From positions 128,951 to 192,950 of the forward strand of contig CAYGJD010000001.1 in NCBI GenBank assembly GCA_964350315.1: a stretch of DNA of 64,000 nucleotides, read 5' to 3'. The DNA is from JAJZEO01 sp964350315 (GTDB taxonomy: Bacteria > Chlamydiota > Chlamydiia > Chlamydiales > 2-12-FULL-49-11). The first letter of the stretch is position 1. Every line of letters begins with the position of its first letter. The position numbers and the translations under genes were made by a program. A model generated the notes under the pieces. That model worked only from the letters and a program-made list of their open reading frames with translations. It searched no databases and was not told the DNA's origin. This document shows, in pieces, positions 42,468 through 52,136 of this stretch.

Positions 42468-43697
42468 CTACAACTTTTTAATGATTTCCCATGATCTTTC
42501 TGTCGCTCCTGCAACTTCATCAATCAATGTGTCCATTCCAGACTCCTTTTCGGTGTTGCCAAGATAGGATTCTAGTGTTTCTTTAAGGTGATTTAATTCA
42601 ACCTGTCTTCCAACATTGTGCTTTTTAAAAGTATCTACGAGAATTTCTTGATTATGCATATAGGGGCCGTATACAACTGGAATGCCAAATCTTGCAGGCT
42701 CAAATATATTATGCCCGCCAATGTTTTTTACGAAGCTTCCGCCAACAATTGCAACATTTGACATTTTAAAGCACTCGTCTAAAACGCCCATCATATCTAT
42801 TAAGATAACGCGCTCGTCCCCTTTCCCCTCTTCATTAATCTTTCTATAACTAATGTTGCGAGTTTCAAGTAAATTTGCGACTTTTTCAAAACGCTGTGGG
42901 TGTCTTGGAGCAATCATTAGGCATACAGAATCATCCATAGATTTGAGTGCTTCTAAAATCAGCTCTTCCTCACCTTCATGAGTTGAGGCTATTGTGACAA
43001 TGCGTTTTCCTTTAGGAAAATTTAGCGTAGCCTTGGGGGTCATTATTGTTGAAGCATCAAACTTAATGTTTCCTGTAACACAAATACGCTCGCTTGGTAC
43101 TCCCATGTCTTGAAATCGTTTTTTATGTTCTTCTGTTTGCAAACATAAAATGTCAAAAGAATTGAAGATCTTTTTTGCATAAGCTGGGAAAGCTTTATAC
43201 CTTTCATAAGACTTGAGCGATATTCTTCCGTTAACAAGAGCAATTTTTGTGCCGTGAGCTTTCAAGCTGTTAAGAAGGTTGGGCCAGTAGTCGTTTTCTA
43301 CCAGAATGAATAGATCAGGATCAATGTTTTTAACAAGTCTGTGTGATCTCCAAGAAAAATCTATTGGAAGGTAAAATGCATGATCAAAAATATCTTTTCG
43401 TTTTTTTGATTGTTCGTGTCCTGTTTTTGTTATAGAGGTCTTAATGATCTCTACGTCTGGTAGCTCTCTTTTAACTCTTGCAACAAACTCTTCTATCGCT
43501 TTTGTCTCACCTAAAGAAACAGCATGAACCCAAATTCGAATTTTCCCTTCTTTTCTTGCAGGGATTTTTGGGGAATTCCAACCAAGGCTTGCCCAAAGAT
43601 CTTGTTTGAATTCTCGCTTTAATATCAACACAGCAGACATTTTAATTAGATTAACTGCCATTAAGGAGAGAAGTGCAAAGTTGACTAAAGTTTTCAT
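42468..43697 (-). CDS. waaA: 3-deoxy-D-manno-octulosonic acid (Kdo) transferase
   Basis: WaaA/KdtA adds Kdo sugars to lipid A precursor at the inner membrane; chlamydial versions are multifunctional and create the genus LPS epitope. The 409 aa protein has an N-terminal helix, then GT-B halves: WVHAVSLGETKAIEEFV (first-domain motif), VNGRISLKSYERYKAFP, ICVTGNIKFDAS, and the second-domain donor-site region VAIVGGSFVKNIGGHNIFEP. The start overlaps the leuS stop by 4 bp, and the waaA-leuS neighbourhood is also found in Chlamydiaceae. How many Kdo residues it adds is not predictable here. Confidence 0.95.
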   Translation of the reverse strand: MKTLVNFALLSLMAVNLIKMSAVLILKREFKQDLWASLGWNSPKIPARKEGKIRIWVHAVSLGETKAIEEFVARVKRELPDVEIIKTSITKTGHEQSKKRKDIFDHAFYLPIDFSWRSHRLVKNIDPDLFILVENDYWPNLLNSLKAHGTKIALVNGRISLKSYERYKAFPAYAKKIFNSFDILCLQTEEHKKRFQDMGVPSERICVTGNIKFDASTIMTPKATLNFPKGKRIVTIASTHEGEEELILEALKSMDDSVCLMIAPRHPQRFEKVANLLETRNISYRKINEEGKGDERVILIDMMGVLDECFKMSNVAIVGGSFVKNIGGHNIFEPARFGIPVVYGPYMHNQEILVDTFKKHNVGRQVELNHLKETLESYLGNTEKESGMDTLIDEVAGATERSWEIIKKL

Positions 43698-46195
43698 TTT
43701 ACCACCAGATTTACCAATTTGTCTGGAACGTATATTTCTTTTACGATTTCTCCTTCAAGGTATTTTTTAACGTTTGGGTCGTCTTTTGCAAACGCAAGAA
43801 CTTCTTCTTTGGAAGCGCCCCTATTAAAATCCCCTTTGCCACGAAGCTTTCCATTTACTTGGATGACAATTGTAACTTCTTCATCTTCCAAGCATGATTC
43901 ATCATATGTAGGAAAAGGAAGGTAGGACATGGTCTCCTCTTTGCCACCAAGAATTTGCCAACACTCTTCACCAAAGTGCGGTGCAAAAGGGAAAACAAGT
44001 TTGGCTAGTTTTTTCAACGCACTTCTAGGGTATTTTTCTAAAGATGAGAAGTAATTGATAAATTCCATCATTTTTGCAATTGCTGTGTTAAATGACATTT
44101 TCTCAAGATCTTCATCAACACCTTTGACAAGTCGATTGATTAACTTTTTAGCTTCACCACTCTCTTCTTCTTCTGAGATCTTACTCTCATCTGTCATCAT
44201 TTCATAAACTCGATTCAAGAATCGCTTTGCGCCGCTAACTGCATCGCTTTGCCATATTTTCTCTTTATCAAATGGTGTCATAAAGAGTTCATAGATGCGC
44301 AGGGCGTCAGCCCCATATGCCTCAATCATTTCATCTGGAGAAACACCATTGAGTTTTGATTTGGACATTTTTTCAACGAGGGAAGAGACCTTTTCATCAG
44401 AGCCTTTAATTACATAATTGTCTTCACTGATTTTCTCGATATCACACTCTTGAACATACCCTCCTGCAGCTCTTTTATAAGACTTGGAAGTAACAAGTCC
44501 TTGATTGCACATGGTTTTAAATGGTTCGTTTGTTGAAACAAGACCGATATCAAAGAAGACTTTATGCCAAAATCGAGCATAAAGTAGGTGTAAAACGGCA
44601 TGTTCAACACCTCCAATATATCGATCAACCGGCATCCAGTATTGCTCTGCTTCTTTGGAGAATGGTTCTTTATCGTTATGTGGATCGCAAAAGCGTAGAT
44701 AGTACCAACAAGAACCTGCCCACTGTGGCATCGTATTAGTTTCTCTAAGAGCTTTTTTTCCTGTTTTGGGGTCAATGACCTCTACCCACTCTCTTACTTT
44801 AGCAAGTGGAGAGTTTCCGTCTGGGGAAGGTTTGTAGTCTTCCATCATTGGCGGTGTTAGCGGAAGCTCATCAAGAGTCAGTGCGCGTTTTGTGCCATCT
44901 TCTAGGTGGAGAATAGGAAATGGTTCTCCCCAGTAACGTTGTCTTGAAAAAAGCCAATCTCTTAACTTAAAGTTGACCTTTCGCTCACCTAGCCCTTTTC
45001 CTTCTAAAAAGTCTGCAACAAGATCTTTTGCTTCTTGCATCGACTTTGCTTTTGAAAGGTCTACATTGTCGTTTGTACTGTTGATGTAGTGCCCTTCATC
45101 TGTACAAGTTGTAATCTTTGGAAGGTCATATTTCTCAACAAATTGCGCATCACGTGTGTCGTGCGCAGGGACTCCCATAACAGCACCTGTTCCATAAGAG
45201 GTCAGAACGTAATCGGCGATCCAAACAGGGATCTTTTCTTGATTGATGGGGTTGTAGACATAAGTTCCTGAGAAAACTCCAGTTTTCTCTTTTGCAAGTT
45301 CTGTTCTTTCAAGGTCGCTCTTGCTCTGGCAACTTTTTATATAAGTAGAAACTTCATCTTTTTGTTTTTTTGTGGTGAGGTCTTTAATTAATGGGTGTTC
45401 TGGAGCTACCGCAATAAAAGTCGTTCCAAAAAGAGTGTCATGTCTAGTCGTATAAGTTGTAACGATTTTATCTTCTTTATCTACGACCTTAAAATGTACA
45501 TTCACCCCTTCAGATCTTCCAATCCAGTTTCTCTGCAGGGTTTTAAGGTAATCGGGCCACTCTAAATCATCTAAATCATCAAGAAGGCGTTGGGCATATT
45601 CTGTAATTTTTAAAATCCACTGCTTAAGAGGTCTTCTTTCTACAGGATATCCACCCTCAATACTTTTGCCGTCTTCAACTTCTTCATTTGCTAGAACAGT
45701 TCCAAGCATAGGGCAAAAATTGACAGTCATTTCAGCTTCATAGGCAAGTCCTTTTTCAAATAGCTTAATGAACAGCCATTGAGTCCACTTATAGTATTTA
45801 GGATCGCTACTTGCAAATTCACGTGTCCAGTCGTAACTTAGTCCTAGAGCTTTGAGCTGCCTTCTGTATGTATTGATGTTTTTTTCTGTAGTAACAGCAG
45901 GATGAGTTCCTGTACGAATGGCGTATTGTTCGGCAGGGAGTCCAAAGCTGTCCCATCCCATTGGCTGAAGAACGTTAAATCCTTTTTGTCTTTTATAACG
46001 GGCTATCACATCACAACCAGTGTAACCTACAACATGCCCTACGTGAAGTCCGGCACCTGATGGATAAGGAAACATTGTTAAAGCATAGTATTTTGGTTTA
46101 CTTTTATCGACTTCACATCTGTATGTTTGATTTGCTTCCCAAAAGGCTTGCCATTTCTTTTCTATTTCTTCTGGGTAGTATTTTTTTCCAGCCAT
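43694..46195 (-). CDS. leuS: Leucyl-tRNA synthetase
   Basis: A class I aminoacyl-tRNA synthetase of 833 aa. The HIGH motif is GLHVGH (about 49-54) after MFPYPSGA. The CP1 editing domain follows (TTYTTRHDTLFGTTFIAVAP, with the editing threonines), then RDWLFSRQRYWGEPFPI and the KMSKS motif in EKMSKSKLNGVS (about 612-616). The C-terminal tRNA-binding region ends near QVNGKLRGKGDF. Full length, no break. It is transcribed with waaA, which starts inside its stop. Confidence 0.97.
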   Translation of the reverse strand: MAGKKYYPEEIEKKWQAFWEANQTYRCEVDKSKPKYYALTMFPYPSGAGLHVGHVVGYTGCDVIARYKRQKGFNVLQPMGWDSFGLPAEQYAIRTGTHPAVTTEKNINTYRRQLKALGLSYDWTREFASSDPKYYKWTQWLFIKLFEKGLAYEAEMTVNFCPMLGTVLANEEVEDGKSIEGGYPVERRPLKQWILKITEYAQRLLDDLDDLEWPDYLKTLQRNWIGRSEGVNVHFKVVDKEDKIVTTYTTRHDTLFGTTFIAVAPEHPLIKDLTTKKQKDEVSTYIKSCQSKSDLERTELAKEKTGVFSGTYVYNPINQEKIPVWIADYVLTSYGTGAVMGVPAHDTRDAQFVEKYDLPKITTCTDEGHYINSTNDNVDLSKAKSMQEAKDLVADFLEGKGLGERKVNFKLRDWLFSRQRYWGEPFPILHLEDGTKRALTLDELPLTPPMMEDYKPSPDGNSPLAKVREWVEVIDPKTGKKALRETNTMPQWAGSCWYYLRFCDPHNDKEPFSKEAEQYWMPVDRYIGGVEHAVLHLLYARFWHKVFFDIGLVSTNEPFKTMCNQGLVTSKSYKRAAGGYVQECDIEKISEDNYVIKGSDEKVSSLVEKMSKSKLNGVSPDEMIEAYGADALRIYELFMTPFDKEKIWQSDAVSGAKRFLNRVYEMMTDESKISEEEESGEAKKLINRLVKGVDEDLEKMSFNTAIAKMMEFINYFSSLEKYPRSALKKLAKLVFPFAPHFGEECWQILGGKEETMSYLPFPTYDESCLEDEEVTIVIQVNGKLRGKGDFNRGASKEEVLAFAKDDPNVKKYLEGEIVKEIYVPDKLVNLVVK

Positions 46196-46208
46196 TGATC
46201 GATTTCCC

Positions 46209-48386
46209 CTATTGTAAGATCATTTTCAATTCGATATCTTCGCGACAAAGAGTTAGACAGAGTGTCGGAATGTCTTTTAATTTTTGTGTAGTTGTTTTGT
46301 AGTATGTGGCAAGGTTTTCATCTGGTTCTTTTATTGCATAGAAAACAATACCCTGTTTAGTTGAAAGTCGGTTGATCTCGGTTACCGGATCGTCCCCTTC
46401 ATATACGTAAATTTCAGATTGCATTGAAAGTCTACATTCGTTGAAGTATTGCTCAAAGTATTCTTCTTTACTCTCTTTTTCAGCAGTACTTTTTACGATA
46501 GATTTTAATGTGATGTTTGCTCCGCGCCATAGTTTTGATTTTTTAAGAGTATGAGCTAAGAGAATCATTAGTTCACAGCTCTTCTTTTCTTTTGGATTGT
46601 ACCAGATGTCTATGTCATCTCTTTTTTGTCCGACTTTTTGTAAATCCCCACGAAGAATTAGTAGATTCAACTTAGCCTCAGACGTAATTTCAATGAGTTG
46701 TAGATAATTTGCAAAATGGTCTTCACGAACAGATTCACCTAAAACTACCGTATTTGGATTAAGTGGTTTGACTCCAAAATGAGTAATGATATTCCTTAGT
46801 CCTTCGAGCAAGTTTTCAGCAATGCTTACTTCTACAAGAGCTTCAATTCTGCGTTTTTTCAAGTTGGCTCTTATCACCCTTTCCCATTTGTCAACATCTT
46901 CAAATTGAGCATTCCCCTCTTTAAAAATCGAAGCTAATGTAAGAATTCCTTGACCATTTGACAGTTGGTTAGCAACACCCAAAAGTGGAGACTTAAGCGA
47001 GGCACTCTCTGATAACACAAGAAAATTAGGCCGCCAAGATCTGTGTGTTTGTTCTTCGCCGTTGAGTTTGTATATAGCGTAGCGACTTATAGAGAATAAA
47101 ATTGTTTGTTTTAAGTCATTCCATTTTGATACTGATTTCCATTTTCTCACTAATACAGCAATGAAAATTGTGAGTCCACATGCAAAAAAGGCCTCGCCTG
47201 CATCCATCATAAACATTGAAAAAAAACAGAAAAAAGCACCTAAAACAGGAGCTAGAGGCCAAACGTAAACAGAAGGACGCCATGAAGGGCTTCCAACTAA
47301 TTGCTCAACAGCTACAGCCAAGTTTAGCATTCCATAGACGATGAGAATCACCTTTGTCAATACAGGTACAACCCCGCCCATTGAACCAATTGAAATCCCG
47401 ATCGCAACAAATATTGCTGTTAAAATTGTTGAAGCACGCAAGTTTCTAAAAAGCTTAGGAAACAATCGATCCTCTGCCATTGCCGTAAGAGTGTTAGGCG
47501 CGGTTAGTAAGCATCCCATTGCAGAGAACAATGTAGATCCAAATAGACCCATGAGTGCAAAAGGGCCTAAAGGGGATAAAAATTGAAGAATATTTTTTGT
47601 TGAGAGCAGCGTTTCTCTTGGCACAACCTTCCATAGAATAAAGGTGATACATAAATAAAAGAAAAATCCAGCAAGTGTCACAGAAAGAGTTCCAATAATT
47701 AATCCAAATCTAGGGCGTTTTAATTCAGAAGACATTGCAGAACCAGCTTCAATGCCTATTAGCGATGGATATAGAAGGGCAAAGATATACCAAAATCCTG
47801 TTGGGGCTGTTTCAATGGTTGAGGTTGTTGTAATCGTTTGAAAGGGACCAACTATAAAGAATGCAAGCGTTGCAAGTATTGCGATAAAAATGACAATTTG
47901 AAGTCTTAGCGCCAGTTTTGTTGAGGTAAATGCTGTTAGTGTTACAAAAGAGAGCATTCCCCAACGAATAGCTAGAGGGTCTATGTTCGGTAAAAACATA
48001 CTAATAGATGATGAAAGACCCATGATGCACAAGGAGGCCATCAATGTATGTGCGATGTAGAGAGCAACTCCTGCTGATGCGCCGATCTCATATCCAAAGC
48101 ACCGCGAGAGCATGTAGTACATCCCCCCTCTTCCGATCTTTGTGTTTGATGCCATTGCTGTGACTGATAGGGCTGTAAAGAGAGTAATTAACAAGCCTAA
48201 AAACAAAGCTGCGACAACAGTAAAAACTCCTTCAGAACCGACCAAAAATCCAAGATTCAAAAAAAGAAGAGCTCCTGTCATAGTTATAAAACTGGGTAAA
48301 AAAACACCCGTAAAAGTGCCTATCCCCTGTTTTTTTTCTTGGGAGGCCCAAATTCTTTTATGGGCTATATCACGTAAGGTTTGCAT
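46209..48386 (-). CDS. Cation-chloride cotransporter-like (SLC12/APC) membrane protein
   Basis: Start at the ATG at 48386; the longer frame begins at a TTG that is part of the -35 element of the promoter described here. The 725 aa protein has about twelve helices in the first 410 residues, including TMTGALLFLNLGFLVG, GRGGMYYMLSRCFGYEIGAS and SLIGIEAGSAMSSELK, which match the SLC12/CCC group of the APC superfamily. The C-terminal 300 residues are soluble (NKRRIEALVEVSI-like, WYNPKEKKSCELMILLAHTL), as in eukaryotic Na-K-Cl and K-Cl cotransporters. Bacterial members are few; the ion or amino-acid substrate is unknown. It starts about 13 bp after the convergent direction of leuS ends upstream, i.e. 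next minus-strand gene before leuS. Confidence 0.82.
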   Translation of the reverse strand: MQTLRDIAHKRIWASQEKKQGIGTFTGVFLPSFITMTGALLFLNLGFLVGSEGVFTVVAALFLGLLITLFTALSVTAMASNTKIGRGGMYYMLSRCFGYEIGASAGVALYIAHTLMASLCIMGLSSSISMFLPNIDPLAIRWGMLSFVTLTAFTSTKLALRLQIVIFIAILATLAFFIVGPFQTITTTSTIETAPTGFWYIFALLYPSLIGIEAGSAMSSELKRPRFGLIIGTLSVTLAGFFFYLCITFILWKVVPRETLLSTKNILQFLSPLGPFALMGLFGSTLFSAMGCLLTAPNTLTAMAEDRLFPKLFRNLRASTILTAIFVAIGISIGSMGGVVPVLTKVILIVYGMLNLAVAVEQLVGSPSWRPSVYVWPLAPVLGAFFCFFSMFMMDAGEAFFACGLTIFIAVLVRKWKSVSKWNDLKQTILFSISRYAIYKLNGEEQTHRSWRPNFLVLSESASLKSPLLGVANQLSNGQGILTLASIFKEGNAQFEDVDKWERVIRANLKKRRIEALVEVSIAENLLEGLRNIITHFGVKPLNPNTVVLGESVREDHFANYLQLIEITSEAKLNLLILRGDLQKVGQKRDDIDIWYNPKEKKSCELMILLAHTLKKSKLWRGANITLKSIVKSTAEKESKEEYFEQYFNECRLSMQSEIYVYEGDDPVTEINRLSTKQGIVFYAIKEPDENLATYYKTTTQKLKDIPTLCLTLCREDIELKMILQ

Positions 48387-48392
48387 GATGAT

Positions 48393-48422
48393 ATTATATA
48401 ATGAGAAAGGGGAGAAATGCAA
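48393..48422 (-). promoter_or_regulatory. Predicted promoter of the SLC12-like gene, near-leaderless
   Basis: Minus strand TTGCAT (48417-48422), an 18-bp spacer, then a perfect TATAAT (48393-48398), only 6 nt before the ATG at 48386. No Shine-Dalgarno sequence fits in the remaining leader. Confidence 0.5.
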
Positions 48423-48618
48423 AAGATATTTTCTTTATAAAAAATCAGTTAAAAAGTTCCTTATATAGATAAATAACATTTTGTAACAAAACCAATGCCT
48501 TGTTTCCAGTCTTGCCATTGAACAATTAAAGAAAAGTAAAAATCTTTGAAAGATCTTAAACTTCGATTCTTAAATTACACATTAATTCTCTTGATTCAAA
48601 ACTATTTCTTACGATACT

Positions 48619-50079
48619 ATGGCGTTTATGATCATTTCAGAATTAGAAAAAAGAATACAAGATAGTATCAAGGGCGCTAAAAAAAATCGCGTTGTACTAG
48701 AAGACTATGATTTAGAGGCTGACATTAAGTGTAGGCTTCTTCTTAGCGAAATCACCCAAGATGAAATTGATATCTTAGAAGAAATTTTGTACTCATCATT
48801 GATTATTAAAATTGAAAAACTCGCAGAAGAACTTGAGCTTTCAATCGAACAGGTAAAAGAGTTTGTTGAAAGATTTGAGAGCGCAGAACTTTATTCTATT
48901 GAAGGAAAGTTATTAAAAGTAAATAAAGACAAACGTAAATATTTTGAAACGCAGTTAGCAAAATTTGACGAAACGTTTTCTCCTGGAATGGATTTTCTTC
49001 AAAGCTTATTAAAAAATGTTCCTATTCAAGTATTGCCTGCATGGTATCAAATTCCAAGATCATCCAATAACATCTTTGAATCACTTGTTGAAAAATATTT
49101 ACATACACCGCGTATTTATCAAAGATATGTGCCAGAGTTCCTTTCTGAGGATTCGATGATTAAAAACATCCTTACAGATCTCAATAACACACCCGACTAT
49201 AAGTTGTACGTGAAAGATATTTGTAAGAAGTATCAGATTTCAAGAGAAGAGCTTACTGAGGTTCTTGTTGCCGGCGAATTCAACTTTTTGTTTTGTTCTT
49301 CGTTTGAGCCACAACTCGACAGATGGGAAGAGATTGTAACCCCTTTTTGTGAATGGCGCGATTATCTATTATATTTACAAGATCATGCCCCTAAAGGAAT
49401 AGAAGCACACTTTGAGATCGATCTTAGACGAAATAATGAATATGCTTTTATTGAAGATCTTGCATCTATACTCAATAAATGTAAGGAAGTCGACTGCGTT
49501 GTGCTTTTCAATCACAAAGACGATTCCTTTAAAGTTTCACCAGAAGATGGTGAGGTTTTGATAGAAGCTCTAGAAGGACTAAACCTTACCGTTGAATATA
49601 TCGATCGGATTATCAACAAGTTGCTTGTCTTAGGTCTTGCTGTTATTGAAGATGAGTTTTTAAAGCCTACAGATCATGCGAGTGACTGGATAGCTATGCC
49701 GATTGAAAAAAGAGCTCATATAACATTTAAACACCCTCATAATTTCCTAGACATTCAAAAAATATCCCCCCTTTCAACAGAGCGCAGCATTCTAGAAATA
49801 CAGAAGAGCATGGGAAATATAGCTAAACTAGGCTGGGTGTATTTTGAAGACTTTTTGAAGGGCTGCCCAATTGAAATTTCTGATGAAAGAAAGATCTTTC
49901 TAAAAAAACAAGGTAGAGCATGGAGCTATACTTTGCCTGATTATACTCCTGAAGAAGTCTCCTTAATCCGCTATACCGTTATGGAATGGTTTTTTGAATC
50001 TGGCATCGTGCAGAGCGGAATTTGCGACGGCAAGGAGTGTTTCAAGCTCACTCATTTAGGGCGTTCGATTTTCACCTAA
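48619..50079 (+). CDS. Unknown cytosolic protein, 486 aa
   Basis: Not recognised. A fully soluble, acidic, mostly helical protein. The N-terminal third has a winged-helix-like pattern (ITQDEIDILEEILY, then LAEELELSIEQVKEFVERFESAELYSIE at about 72-99), and a second similar pattern occurs in the middle (YVKDICKKYQISREELTEVL). The C-terminus carries KLTHLGRSIFT. These could be tandem winged helices, as in DNA- or protein-binding regulators, but I see no catalytic motif. Start is M1 or M4; there is no clear ribosome-binding site. It stands alone between two minus-strand genes. Confidence 0.65.
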   Translation: MAFMIISELEKRIQDSIKGAKKNRVVLEDYDLEADIKCRLLLSEITQDEIDILEEILYSSLIIKIEKLAEELELSIEQVKEFVERFESAELYSIEGKLLKVNKDKRKYFETQLAKFDETFSPGMDFLQSLLKNVPIQVLPAWYQIPRSSNNIFESLVEKYLHTPRIYQRYVPEFLSEDSMIKNILTDLNNTPDYKLYVKDICKKYQISREELTEVLVAGEFNFLFCSSFEPQLDRWEEIVTPFCEWRDYLLYLQDHAPKGIEAHFEIDLRRNNEYAFIEDLASILNKCKEVDCVVLFNHKDDSFKVSPEDGEVLIEALEGLNLTVEYIDRIINKLLVLGLAVIEDEFLKPTDHASDWIAMPIEKRAHITFKHPHNFLDIQKISPLSTERSILEIQKSMGNIAKLGWVYFEDFLKGCPIEISDERKIFLKKQGRAWSYTLPDYTPEEVSLIRYTVMEWFFESGIVQSGICDGKECFKLTHLGRSIFT

Positions 50080-50100
50080 ACAAGAGGTGAATTCACCAAT

Positions 50101-52035
50101 CTAAGAGATCTTCGAGCGAACCATCGAGATTAAACTTCCTGCCATCAAAGAATCGAGTTCAAGAGGAGAAAATTTATGAGCTATCTCATAATCCTCGCCC
50201 TTTGTTTTGTTGTGAACTCTTAAGCTTCCTGACCCTTTCAGACCTTCGTGGATATTACTTAACTCAAGGATGTCCCCTTGCGTGATCTTGTCATAGTCTG
50301 CTTCATTTGCAAATGTAAGTGGTAACACCCCAAAGTTTATGAGATTTTTCCTGTGAATCCTTGCAAAGGCTTTAGCTATAACAGCCCGAACACCGAGATA
50401 ACGTGGAGAGATAGCTGCATGTTCTCTACTCGATCCTTGACCATAATTTTTTCCACCAATTATGACTGAGCCAACATCTCTAGATGCCATAGCGCGTTTA
50501 TAAAACGTATCATCAAGTTGGTAGTATGTGAATTCTGAAATCTTTGGAATATTACTTCTAAACGGCAACACTGTTGCTCCAGCGGGTGAGATATCATCAG
50601 TTGAAATGTTGTCGCCTGTTTTCAAAATAACTCCTGCATGAAACTCATCTGGTAGTTCAGGAAACTCTGGGAAATCACCAATGTTAGGCCCTTTAATAAT
50701 TTCTCCCCTCTTCTCGATAGGTTTTGGAGCTATTAAATCTGAGACGATGACCATCGTTTTTGGCTCTTTGAATTTTGGGTAAGGAAAATCCATATCTCTT
50801 GGATCTGTGATTTTTCCTGTCAAAGCTGACGCTGTTGCTGTTTCTGGAGAACATAGATAGACTTGGTCTTCTTTTGTTCCTGAGCGGCCTGGGAAGTTTC
50901 TTGGCACTGTTCGAAGAGAGATTTGTCCAGTTGCTGGGGCTTGTCCCATTCCAATGCAGCCGTTACACCCTGCTTGGTGAATTCTGGCTCCTGCACGAGT
51001 TAACATTCCTAAGTACTTGTTTTCTGTCAGATAGTTGAGCACTTGTCTTGAAGAGGGATTGACATCAAAAGAGACAGACTCTGCTATTTTGCGGCCATCA
51101 ACCATCATTGCAGAAATCGCAAAGTCACGGGCACAAGGATTTGCTGATGATCCAATGTATGATTGAAAAATCGGACGACCTGCAACTTCTCGAACAGTTT
51201 TTACGTTTCCAGGGCTTGATGGAAGTGAAATTAGAGGCTCAAGAGTGCTTAGATCGATTTCTTCGTGTTCATCATAAGTAGCATCTGAATCAGCAACAAG
51301 CTTTGTATAATCACCTTCTCTTCCCATCTGAATAAAAAATGCTTTTGTGATTTCATCAGAAGGAAAAACTGTTGTTGTAGCGCCGAGTTCTGCTCCCATA
51401 TTTGCAATTACATGTCTGTCCATAGCTGTAAGATTCGCAAGACCGGGGCCGTAATATTCAATAATTTTACCAACGCCGCCTGCAACATCATGACGTCTTA
51501 GCATTTCTAATATCACATCTTTTGCGCTGACCCAATCTGGAAGTTTACCTGTTAGCTTAACTCCCATGATTTTAGGCATGTTTGTATAAAATGGTTGACC
51601 TGCAATAGCAAGAGCTACTTCTAGTCCTCCTGCACCAATCGCAAGCATTCCTAAAGAACCTGAAGCTGGGGTATGACTATCAGACCCTACGAGCGTTTTA
51701 CCTGGCTTGCCAAATCTCTCACACTGTATCGCGTGACTAATTCCATTTCCTGGTTTACTAAACCAAAGTCCAAATTTTGCTGCTGCTGTTTGAAGAAAAA
51801 GGTGGTCATCTGGATTCTTAAAGTCAGCTTGTATTTGATTGTGATCGACATATTGAACAGAGCACTCTGTCATTGCATCTTTAAGGCCAAGAGCCTCTAA
51901 CTCAAGCATTACCATTGTGCCGGTAGCATCTTGAGTCAAAGTTTGATCGATTTTAAGACCAATCTCTTCTCCAGGAATCATCTTTCCTGACACTAAGTGA
52001 CTCTCAATAAGCTTTTGAGTAACGTTTTTTCCCAT
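50101..52035 (-). CDS. Aconitate hydratase (short, Aquifex-type/mitochondrial-like)
   Basis: Converts citrate to isocitrate through a 4Fe-4S cluster. The 644 aa length and sequence fit the short aconitase class. LVGSDSHTPASGSLGMLAIG, the cluster-binding cysteine region CNGCIGMGQAPATG, and the late NYGQGSSREHAAISPRYLG are all present. Chlamydiaceae lack citrate synthase, aconitase and isocitrate dehydrogenase, whereas several environmental chlamydiae keep them, so this gene points to a fuller TCA cycle. Single-gene unit; convergent with the 48619 gene. Confidence 0.93.
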   Translation of the reverse strand: MGKNVTQKLIESHLVSGKMIPGEEIGLKIDQTLTQDATGTMVMLELEALGLKDAMTECSVQYVDHNQIQADFKNPDDHLFLQTAAAKFGLWFSKPGNGISHAIQCERFGKPGKTLVGSDSHTPASGSLGMLAIGAGGLEVALAIAGQPFYTNMPKIMGVKLTGKLPDWVSAKDVILEMLRRHDVAGGVGKIIEYYGPGLANLTAMDRHVIANMGAELGATTTVFPSDEITKAFFIQMGREGDYTKLVADSDATYDEHEEIDLSTLEPLISLPSSPGNVKTVREVAGRPIFQSYIGSSANPCARDFAISAMMVDGRKIAESVSFDVNPSSRQVLNYLTENKYLGMLTRAGARIHQAGCNGCIGMGQAPATGQISLRTVPRNFPGRSGTKEDQVYLCSPETATASALTGKITDPRDMDFPYPKFKEPKTMVIVSDLIAPKPIEKRGEIIKGPNIGDFPEFPELPDEFHAGVILKTGDNISTDDISPAGATVLPFRSNIPKISEFTYYQLDDTFYKRAMASRDVGSVIIGGKNYGQGSSREHAAISPRYLGVRAVIAKAFARIHRKNLINFGVLPLTFANEADYDKITQGDILELSNIHEGLKGSGSLRVHNKTKGEDYEIAHKFSPLELDSLMAGSLISMVRSKIS

Positions 52036-52136
52036 TTAGATTTCCCCCAATACGTCTTTGTCTATACTATTAGTGAATGGGGTTGTTTTGAGCAAGCTCT
52101 TTTCAAGAGAGGTTATTTGTATTTGTATTCAATAAC

